Below are positions 13,523 through 23,600 of a DNA stretch of 64,000 nucleotides, one piece after another. Numbering within the stretch: position 1 is the first letter of the stretch; each line of letters starts with the position of its first letter. The notes under the pieces were generated by a model. It was not told where the DNA came from, did no database searches, and worked only from the letters and a program-made list of their open reading frames with translations. The position numbers and the translations under genes are program-made. This stretch comes from Pseudorasbora parva (taxonomy: Eukaryota; Chordata; Actinopteri; Cypriniformes; Gobionidae): NCBI RefSeq assembly GCF_024679245.1, contig NC_090173.1, positions 8,590,428-8,654,427 on the forward strand. Reading direction: 5' to 3'.

Positions 13523-14098
13523 AGCCCCTTTCACACTGCGATTCCGGCAAATACACGGATAATGCGACCCGGCATTTGTTCCCGGGCCGCTAGATTTGGT
13601 CCATTCTCACTGCCAGCGAAATACCGTAATATGTGCGCTTTCACACACAACGCTTAACGGTCCCGGGTCTAGTTGACACGTGACATCCGGATGTGACGTA
13701 TAATGGCGAGCGATCTCCGCTTCAGCGCGGATAGTAAGGAGCTCCGGGGTCTCGACTTGTGTCCAGTTTGCGCACATTTCTGCTTGTTTAATTTTAGTTT
13801 CTTTTGTATACGAACACTCTCTGCATTTAAAACACAGACGAGCTCTTCTGGCACTGCAGGGTTGTGTTATTGAAAAAACAAGCTCTAGGAGTCGCACGAT
13901 AACTACGTACACGTTGCGGCATTAGTTTCGGCTTTTGTTCACACAGCGCTCGTCCCGGGTCGAATACTGCAATATTACTAGGTCCCCGACCCGGGTCGAA
14001 TTCGGTAATCAATGCCGGGACGTGGTTGCTTTCACACAGAAGGCGACCCAGCAATGTTCCGGGAATATTGCGGATCCGACGTGCAGTGTGAAAGGGGA
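13523..14098. mobile_element. TIR element carrying a Myb/SANT-like exon start (copy A)
   Basis: The element begins AGCCCCTTTCACACTGC and ends GCAGTGTGAAAGGGG, inverted repeats of about 15 bp. The interior is rich in GACCCGGGTCGAA-type palindromes. On the minus strand it contains a frame (13912-13607) reading MCANWTQVETPELLTIRAEA, which resembles the start of the Myb/SANT-like domains carried by PIF/Harbinger-type fish transposons, but stops after about 40 residues of similarity. A full second copy lies inverted at 44073-44650, and a fragment at 33603-33738. No transposase, so non-autonomous. Superfamily is inferred only from the Myb-like piece. Confidence 0.75.
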
Positions 14099-14132
14099 TC
14101 ATGAGAGTGCAGGTTAGCAGCCTAAGAACTTC

Positions 14133-14543
14133 TCAACAGCTGCCCCCAAATGTGTAAAGCAAATTTGAGATTTGTGATGAGGGATCAGGTTGGGCCGGGA
14201 GAGGGATAAGGCAGGCAACTGGCCTGGTATATGTCCTGTCCCTGACTTGGACATCTGCAACCCTACAATGACCATCCTTGCTGGGATGGAGGGAGATGAT
14301 TTTAACCACTGACCATTGAGGTCGAGGAAGTTGGGGATCAAGAATTAGAACAACAGTGTTAGGTTGCAGGTTTTGATTGTCTGTGCGCCATTTCTGTCTG
14401 GGCTGAAGAGAGGAAAGGTAATTTCTTATGAAATGAGCCCAAAGATTATCTGACAGGATTTGAATGTGACGCCATTGACGGCGACTGTGCAGTTCAGAAT
14501 ATATTTTAATATATATATTTACAATTCTATCAAACAGAAACAA
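14133..14543 (-). pseudogene. BEL/Pao retrotransposon pol C-terminus (DUF5641-like)
   Basis: The minus-strand frame reads RRQWRHIQILSDNLWAHFIR, then LSSLQPRQKWR, LQPNTVVLILDPQLPRPQW, HPSKDGHCRVADVQVR and TYTRPVACLIPLP. This order (R-R-x-W-x-x-x-Q, F/Y-x-x-x-YL-x-SLQ-x-R-x-KW, PNTVVLI, P-R-x-x-W, DG-x-x-RVA-V, RPV-x-x-LIPLP) is the conserved end of BEL/Pao polyproteins, downstream of the integrase core. Only about 110 residues of that family remain; protease, reverse transcriptase and integrase core are absent, so this is a truncated copy. It abuts the TIR element at 13523-14098. I see no flanking LTR pair. Confidence 0.7.
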
Positions 14544-14939
14544 AGCCCAAACATTTGCACATCCAGCCGTAGCAGCAGCACATTACAAAATTATTTATTT
14601 ACCTCCTCTCCAACAATTTCCTCCGCCATAATATTTTTTTCACACCAATGATGTGGTACTACAGGTTCTTACACTTGATCACCAATCACCCATAACAATA
14701 AAAGGGCATAGGTGAAGCAGTATCCTGCATATTGACTAAATTGATCTATTCAGATGCACATGTGGAAGTAAATGTGTTGAGTTACTTGTAAATAGACCCA
14801 TCTGTGGGCATTTTACCAAAAGCAAAATGTTTATTTTCTAAAATAAAAAAAAAATAAAAAAAATTGTTTATTTACCCTGATAGTTAGATTTGAGGTTCTC
14901 TCCTTCCTTTTTGTGTGAGGGTCTAGATACTGCAGACGG

Positions 14940-15060
14940 GTTAAGATCTATTGCTGTCCGCCAGTCTTCTGAGCTCCAGAACTTCCGAGGGTCCGTGTTT
15001 CTTGTAACGCATGTACTGGATTCGCAATGAATTCCACCGCTTCTTGAACTATTTTTCTGA
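14940..15060 (-). pseudogene. MADF-like domain fragment, second exon-like piece
   Basis: The minus-strand frame reads FKKRWNSLRIQYMRYKKH, the K-x-R-W-x-x-L-R-x-x-Y signature in the second half of MADF domains. A TAG stands directly before it in the same frame, and continuing from the upstream piece at 15625-15755 in phase would read a different frame. It is therefore broken. It is preceded by a plausible acceptor (TTTGTCCCTCAG on the minus strand). Confidence 0.45.
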
Positions 15061-15624
15061 GGGACAAAGTAAAATGTTGTAAGCATTAAGCCTAGTTATG
15101 TCAATTTCATGGCTATTTGTAATGCCAACAAATGTGAATCTTCGTTTTACAGTTAACTTGACGTATTCTAGTTGACACCACTTTGTTATTATTATTTTTT
15201 CTTTTTTTACAGTTATTAGAATACATTTCTCAATACTTTTAGGTCACTTTTGGAAAACTCTTCACACAGGGAGAACAACAGAAATCTATGTGGGCTAAAC
15301 TGTGGATCGGGATCATTTATCATTGCTTTAGGACATTAAGACATGAATTAAGTGTTTTGGTATCTTTAGTGCATTTTGAATGTGAAATTAACTGCTGTGC
15401 AAAGATGGAAGTTGGTTAATAGAACTGTGTGAAGAATTTTGCAAAGTGACCAATGTAATGAGAAATGTGTCCTATCGATTATAATAATGATTTGAAAAAG
15501 AATCATTGCACCGCCTGTTTTCATAAATCAAATTATTTTGATACACACACAACACCCTAACACATATAGCTTTTTAATATGGACAACTGAAAAATAACAA
15601 ACAAGTTTTCCAAAAAGGAAATCT

Positions 15625-15755
15625 TACCTGATATGGCACATTTGCAATCTCACACCACAGTTCAGCTTTCGCCACATGGTTGACATAACATACAGAGCAG
15701 GCCTTTCCTGGATCATGCTGATCAATTCGCCTTCATCATGCTGATCAATTCGTCT
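15625..15755 (-). pseudogene. MADF-like domain fragment, first exon-like piece with tandem duplication
   Basis: On the minus strand the pieces DELISMI, QERPALY and, in another frame, AELWCEIANVPYQ follow each other and end at CAG|GTAAG, a good donor. This is the L-I-x-x-V/I-x-x-x-P-x-LY ... W-x-x-IA layout of an MADF N-half. A tandem duplication of about 25 bp (TTGATCAGCATGAT twice) and a frame change break it. With 14940-15060 it looks like a decayed two-exon MADF gene, either host or transposon-derived. Confidence 0.4.
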
Positions 15756-15955
15756 TCACTTGCCTCGGTCCACACAGCCAAATCTTTTGACATGTAAACA
15801 AAAGGTGACAAGCATTCTTGACAATGTGTTCCCTCTTGACTCCATCTTTTACTTGCGTCGTCACTTACGTTTTTTTTTTTTTTGCACTGGTTTGCTAGCT
15901 GAACAGCAATCAGAATGATCAGATGGCCTGATGGACCGACGAGCGGAGACACAGT

Positions 15956-16998
15956 TTTAACATGTTGAATCAGCCAAAAAATAGCCGACGAGGACCAAAA
16001 TCAGGAGAAAACTTAGTTGGCCGACGCATAAAAACTGCCTGACTGCCGACTGTCGGCTTGGTGAGCTCCCGGTTTTAGGGTGGTGAGTGTAACAGACGTA
16101 TGCAAAACACACATTGGTAACAACAATAGGAGATATACTAAGTCAAGAGTAAATCTAAAGTAAATTATTAAGTACTCGGTACAGTTAATTTTTAGTCACC
16201 AAAACTCTTGTGTAAGTAAACAACATTACTTAACTTTACGTACACTTACATTTTCCTCTTTGGCCATCAGTTCCCATGCTTTTTTTGAAGTAAGTCAAAC
16301 TATTTTGATTTTGCAGTGTAATAGCTGCGTTTCACAGTGCTGATCGAGAAGAGCCGTGTACAGTTGTGAAATCGGACACTTTCTGTTTTCCATGTCAGTT
16401 GTCTCTGAGGTGAATTGTGCATGTCTGTTAGATAGTCATGTAATCATAAAGAGCAAGAAAATACCTGACGAACCTGATATTAATGATACCACATTAAATA
16501 TTAAATGAATCTGAATCATAAAGTTGATTATGCCTGCAATAAAACTGTGCAGAGTCAGCAGAACTGAAGGTGTAATCATTTAATGGTTCTCATCATCATC
16601 ATCATAAAAAAACTGTTAACATCAAGTAGGCTAAATACAATATTAAAATGAATCATATCAGAAGAAACCATTTTAAGTGTGTATATATTCAAAGGTCATA
16701 TATGAGAGATGTATGAAAAAACAGCCTGAAAAACATGAAAAATGTTCATAACAATAATCTACAAGAAGCTGAAAGACCTTTCAGAAACCGACAAATCCTG
16801 TTGGATGAGATGCTAGAGATGTCTTTACCTGAGGTCACACAATGTTCCAGTAATGTGGAAACTTAACCATTTCTTTTAAACAAACAACAGTCAGACAAAA
16901 AAAGAGAAATGACAGACAAATACAATGTTTTTGATATAGAGAAGTTTGAAAATATTTTGGCTCGTTCAGGAGTGGTATTTCTGATTAGAAAATACGCC
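15956..16998. other. Flanking sequence and 3' side of the TRIM gene
   Basis: 16020-16080 has a short palindromic CTGACTGCCGACTGTCGGC motif. The rest (16080-16998) is AT-rich and would contain the 3' UTR of the minus-strand TRIM gene. I see no convincing AATAAA on the minus strand close to the stop codon. Confidence 0.35.
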
Positions 16999-17612
16999 TC
17001 ATGACATCATCATTCTGCGAATTAACAAAGCCTGTAGAAAATCTGGATTAAGAATCTGTAAAATATCTGGATTATTTAATCGGTTAGACAGTTTCAGCGC
17101 TGTCTGTCTATCAAGTCCAAACACAGCGTAGAGCGGCTGAGTGAATGTGGTCTGGACTCTGTGGATGAGGCTCATTGTGTCTGAGACGCTGTAGAAGGAC
17201 AAAATCCCTGCGCTGTGATCCACATACACTCCTATTCTACTGGAGACATTGACCACAGGAAGGACGGTCTCGGTGTTATTGTGCCAGAATGAGCAATAGT
17301 CTGGAGAGCAGAACAAACTCCAGGACTTATTGTTACGTCCAACTGCACTCTCAGGACCATCTCCCTTCCTGCTGATGCTCTTAAATGTCACTCCTATATC
17401 TACTCCTGACCTCCCTTCTCCAGCCCACTCCACCTCCCAGTAACAGCGTCCAGTCACACTCTCCACACACAGCGCCTCAGTCCAAGAATCAAATCGGTCT
17501 GGATGATCAGGATATGGCACACGTGTGTCAGAGTAAGTGATCACTGTGTTTTCTTCAAACAGACGGAGCCAATTATTCACCGTGTTCACATCCAGAGTCA
17601 GCAGACGGGAAT
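16999..17612 (-). CDS. TRIM gene A exon 6: PRY-SPRY (B30.2)
   Basis: Starts after CCATCAG and ends at a TGA after about 204 residues. PRY motifs [25 protein letters not shown] and [13 protein letters not shown] are followed by SPRY motifs [36 protein letters not shown] and [10 protein letters not shown]30.2 is the target-recognition domain in this family. Confidence 0.92.
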
Positions 17613-20600
17613 CTGATGGAGATAAACACATAATCACTTATGAATTTACATATAAGTTTGCATATTAGTTGTAAACAGTCAATCCTGAACCAAGACGACC
17701 CTCATTCAAGCCATCTAGAACTATTCTCTCACTTCCCTTTCTTTTACTTAAGTTTAATTTCTTTCCATGAGTCTCGTGTTTCGACGCAAAGCTTCCTTCG
17801 ACGAATTTCCAGTGGGCTTCAACTTCAAAACATCATTCAGCCACCAACACGCCACGTGATTGGCTTCCAAAGATATCCATCAAAAGACGGGAAAAACCAT
17901 AAAATTACAAACCGGGAAAACCCCTGACCAGCCAGGACCGAAAGTGGGATTCCCATTCAGAAGACACAGAGACGCAAACACAAGTAACCTCCAGATTCTA
18001 AACTGAGCTGTTGCAATGAGATCAAATTGAATAACCCTGTCGTCTAAGAAATGATAGAAGGGTTAAGTTAATGATTTTTGGTTCATTCAGGTTGTATAAA
18101 TGCATATATTGCTAGAAACTTGGGGCTTCATCCTTTCTCTCTCTTAAAACTCTTTCTTTCCTCACTTTGTCCTTTCTGCAACTCGTGTGAATGTGTGTGT
18201 TTGATAGATAATTTTACATGTTAGAGTAATCAATAATGTTTAGTTTGTAATTAAAGATAAGTGTTTCTTGTGTTATTTAAATGCTCTTTTAGCCAGGTAA
18301 CAGATCAACAGTTTAAGACATTAAATTCATAAGCACAACTACTGTGTGTTATTAATATCCGCTGCAGAGTCGATAGTTACGGCCGTTCAAATGAACAGTG
18401 AACGAGTAATTTGCTCGATCATAAAACTAGACTCCAGATTAATTAAACAATTCATTAATTTTAGCTAAATAGACCTGTTTCCCTTATACAGAGTCCCCTA
18501 AAATGATTATAATGGGACGTGACTCTATGACTCTAAAATCAAGTATTCATAACTATTCTCGTTGCTCTATAACATTAAGGTTGAACAAATGTTATCACAT
18601 TGGACTATATTTGGACGTTGCGGTCTATGGGAGTGTCAAAAACCTCTTGGATATAATCAAAAGCTTCTCAATTTGTGTTCTGATGAACAAAGGTCTTTAA
18701 TTAATTAATGGCAGAATTTTCATGTTTAAACTAACACTTTAAGGTGCAGTAAGAGATTTCAGAGAAAAACTGTTGATATCTGAAATCACTAAAAGAAACA
18801 CACCTTGTACCCAGAGGGATTGTGTCCCTATCTTGATAACTCTGCCCCCAAATTCACAAACAGGATATGCAACATAGGCCCCTCCCCCTTATGAGTGGAC
18901 ACGCCCCTTACTGCTGATTGGCTACATTTGTGTTTTGGTGTCAAGTTGGCAAGTTTACATCTCAGGGTTTTCAGTTTTAGAGGGGTGATGAATTGAGAAA
19001 TCAACTTTCCCTTGAGCCTTTGATATATAAAAGGTCATGGTAATATAAGATTATCCTGTAAATTTCAAAGCTAAAAACTTCCTTGATAGTAAAAGAAAAG
19101 CTTTTGTAGGTACCAGGCCCAGAAAACAAGGCTCTCAAATCAATGACGTATTAGAAGGGTTAACCACAACTGCCTCTATGTGTATGCCTACTTCTGTAGC
19201 CCCACCCACTGGATCGTGGAGCTAAATTGATCGTGTTACCGAGCAATAAAAACGCCGAAGATAGCAAGATAATAGTTTGTAAACAAGACAAGTCGACACT
19301 GGATTTGCAGACATATTGAGATTAAAACGATGCTGTGCCTTCTATATTGGATAAGACAGGAATGTGCAACACACTTATGTGAGTGAGTAAAACATGTAAC
19401 GTCGTTATATATGCGATAGTATTGCATATTACAGATCGTATTGATTATGTGTATGTAATGTGTCTAACAGAGCACACCAGCATGTTGTCACAGGCTGTAG
19501 AATCCCTTAGTTGTTGGTTTATTGAGATTCAGGATCAGACCCAGGGTTCGCAAAGCCCAACGTCCCGGGGCTGTGTGTTTTCCAGACAGTATACCAAAAC
19601 GTAAGCTTAGTTGGCAGGTCAGTGAATCTCAAATAGTGAAATAACATACATTTCTTGATCTCCGTTGTGTTTGAAGAGCCCACGCGCGTGTGTGTGCGCG
19701 GATCGTGCTTATATGCACCAATCGGGCGGGCCAAGTAATAAAAAAATTCTATGCAAATCTTATCCAATCCTAGCCGTGGGCGTTTACTTCCAAGTCCCCA
19801 GTGACACGCCCATCAAAACCCAGGGTTCAGGAGAGAGTCTCAAAACCAGTGTAGAAAATAGCCTATTACTTATTAGTTATGATGTTTTTAAATGTTAAAA
19901 CCATGCGAACGTCATTAGTTGACCTCACACAACAGTTTAAAAAATAAAAAAATCCAGTTCATAACACCTTTAATTAGCACAGAAAGTCTCCCAGTGATGG
20001 CCAGTGTTTGTGTGTGTTTTCATTGTTACTCACATTGTAGGAACTCCTTCCTAGTCGTAAACTGACAAATCGGGACAATGACCTGGACGGTTTTCACTGT
20101 GAACACCAAAAAAAGATTTGTGTATCTGTGCCAGCTCTTCAGTTCCCATGTCGGGAATTAAACCACTTCCATTTTATTTTATTTATATAAAATTCTTTAA
20201 ATGAGTATTTACCTGTTTTAGATAACTTTTCAATCTCATCTGTGCAGAACTGCTGCAGTTTGTCTCTGAGTTGAGTGACAGTCTTCACTACCTCATCAAA
20301 ATTTGGACAAGAACTGACAGTGAAGCCGTCTGTTGATCCAGGAAGAGAGACAGACGGGCAACTCTATAGACACAAAGACAAAACTCTGTGCAATTAGAGA
20401 AGGCTGTTGGAGTCTTCAGTGTTTGAGAAGATCTTTGTTTACCTGGAGGAAATGAATAGGATCATCTGTTTGTGAAAGCTGTTTCAGCTCAGCGTCTCTC
20501 CTCCTCAGATCATCGATCTCCAGCTCCAGTCGTGCCAGTCGTTCTTCAGCTTGTTTCACTGCAGCTCGTTCCTGATTTCTGATCAGCTGCGTCACTTCAG

Positions 20601-23600
20601 AACGACGTTTCTCAATGGAGCGGATGAGCTCAGTGAAGATCCTCTCACTGTCCTGCACTGCGGTCTGTGCAGAGCGCTGTTATAGGAAACACATTACAAT
20701 CGGCTCTTAATGGCACCTCACACAAACATAGAGCTCCGGTGGAAAACTCTTAAAAATAAAGATTCTTAAATGGTTCTTCATCAGACTGTAAGATTCCACA
20801 AAGAAACTATTATGCAAAATGATTTTTATAGTGTAAAAATTGGTTCTTCTATATGGACTAAAGAAGAAGAGGTGTGAAATATCGATCTCAAGTTCAGTTT
20901 ATGGAGTACCGCAAGGCTCAGTGCTAGGACCGTTGCTTTTCACCCTGTACATGCTACCCTTGGGTTGATATCATTAGGATGCATCTATATTTAGCTCTAT
21001 ATTTCTTTGCTGCCTGACAAAAATAATAATAATAATAATTCACATAACTATCGGAATACATAGTTGATATAAAAGAAATGGATGGCTAGGATTTTTCTAC
21101 AACTTAATTCAGAAAAAAACCTGAATTTTTAATTATTGGACTAAAAAAATTCCACAAGTAATAACCTAGAATACTGTCTAACACTCGATGGCTGTTCTGT
21201 CAAGTCCGTTGTCAAAGTTGGCTCTTTGATACCAATCTCTCATTTGAAAGCCACGTTTCTAAGATCTTAAAATATATTTAAAGGTGCCCTAGAATGAGTT
21301 AAAACAATATGTTAAATTATTCTCTGATATCTACATATCAAAAAATTGTAAAATTTGTCCAGATACACAGTTTTACAGCTCCATTTACAACCCTATAAAT
21401 TGTCCCTAGGATGTAATGCTCTGTTTTTGCCTTATTTGGAAGAGTCATGAATATTAATGTTGTGCTCTGCTCTGATTGGCTTATTTCAGCAGCTCAAAGC
21501 TCACAGCAGTTCAGTTGTTCAGCGAAGCGGCTCATGAGTCCTGACCATCCTGACAGAACACAGACCGACTGAATGACACTTTAAGCAGAACATCTCAAAT
21601 GGAGATTGATAAAATGCAGCCTACTTGTTTATGGGTTTTTTTCAGATCATCCGCGCACGAGAAAGAGCTGACGTGCTTGCGGTTGCCAGATTTCATCATT
21701 TAAATCCCCCAAACGGAGATTTTCTGTGAAAAGAACATGTATACTATGCAGTGTTTTACCTAAACACGTCCAATCTGGCAACCATATGCACGCGAGCACA
21801 CTCTCTCTCTCGCGGATGATCTGAAAACACCAATAAACAAGTAAGCTGCATTTCAGCAATCTCCATTTGAGATGTTCTGCTTAAAGTGTCATTCAGTCTA
21901 CATTTTAGACTTGTCTTTTTTCGTCAACAATATTGCATGTTTATATAACGTTAGTCACAATGTAAGCTACGCAGTGACTGTGATGTACTCTATAATACAA
22001 GCATGCAAAAACTTCAGTTCGCAAAAATATAAATATATAACTTATATTTTTACAAAATGAACAGCCTTTTAACTTATATGGTGGAAAAGCTGATGTTTGC
22101 TAGAAGGATCCAGTGAATGATCTGTAAGCAACGTATGTACGGTTGTATTTTGTAATACATTAATAATATTACCCTTTGTCATTAGACACACTATTTAGTT
22201 TTGTATGGTACTTGGAGTTTCCTATTGTTACTGTACTAATATCTTGCATTATCTAGACAATGCGGTCTCTCTAAGAAACTTTCAATTTAATCAGAAATTG
22301 TATAAACAGCTAGTCAATAGGTGGATAAATCACTACTTACTGCTTGCAAGTATACAGTCGTAATTGCCCCTTTCTTTAGTTTAAGACGCAGAGCGAAGCT
22401 TGCTTGAAATGGGCCGAACAAACGAACAATTTTTAATTAAATTGTTGTAGTATCCGATTATAATAAACCTCAACCATGATTGTTGACATATGAAAAGTCC
22501 TCACGTCTCCTGCACAGCCTGGAACATGACATATGTGTCATGAGAGCCGTTTTTGCTATCCTCGAGTGTCTTGTTTATCTGCAGTCCTGATGATTTGGCT
22601 CCGTCAGTTCCGACTGACAATGAACATGTTTGGACAGATGCAAATGTTGGGGGCGTGTATATAAATGATCCTCAACGTTTGCGTCACGGTTGGCGTTATG
22701 CTGAGAGGCACTTATTTTTCCCGTGGTGTTTTTCATGCACGAGATTTACATAAGAAATAGTAGGCAATGGTGTTTGAGACTCACAGTATGTGATGTCCAT
22801 TGTACTGAACTCTTATTATTTCACGATGGCAAGGTTAATTACATTTTTCATTCTAGGGCACTTTTAAGCTTTGACAAATGCTCTCAATGACTAATGACGA
22901 TCAGTTGCGTCACTTGAGCAAGCTCTTAACTCATAGTCCTTCACATCTATTGAGGTTCTAAAAATTCTTGCCAACCAACTCAATTCAAACCAATTTTACA
23001 TAAAGCAAAATTGTACCTTTTAAAGTACAAGTGGCCTAGCCTGGCTCTGCCCTCCTACGTACTTCTGCTCAATTTTCATTTTCCTTCAGTACTACGTCTG
23101 GGATTGCTGTGTAGTCTTAGGTTTTCTCCGAACAAATTTTTACCTGTCCAATCAGCGAACAGAGGGAGTGGCTGAGAACGATGACGTTGATGTCGAGCGC
23201 TAGTTAGAGATGTAGTTCAGTAATGGCGGTGGAGAAAGATAACTAAACCATTCATTGCATTGTGGCACCGCTGCCGAATATCCAGAAGTTAAAGCCTGGG
23301 CAATAACAGTCTTTGCTGGGGTTTGTTGGTGGCCATGATGTTGGTGGCCCTCCAACAGGGTAAATTCGGGAAAAGTTTGATTTTCCAGATCGCTTCGTTA
23401 GTGATGAAGGAGTCGGCTGAAGCTATTCGGACGGTAACTGTTTCTCGTGGGGTCGGAAGGTATTGCCATCATTTAAGTTACAGGGACTGGTCAGTTATTT
23501 TATTGCTGTCCGTCTCCATCTGCATAAAAATCCCCGGCTGAGTTAGCTAAGTTACTGCTTTTGACAAACACAAGGTCGTGTTGATGTAATAGCTGTCCGA

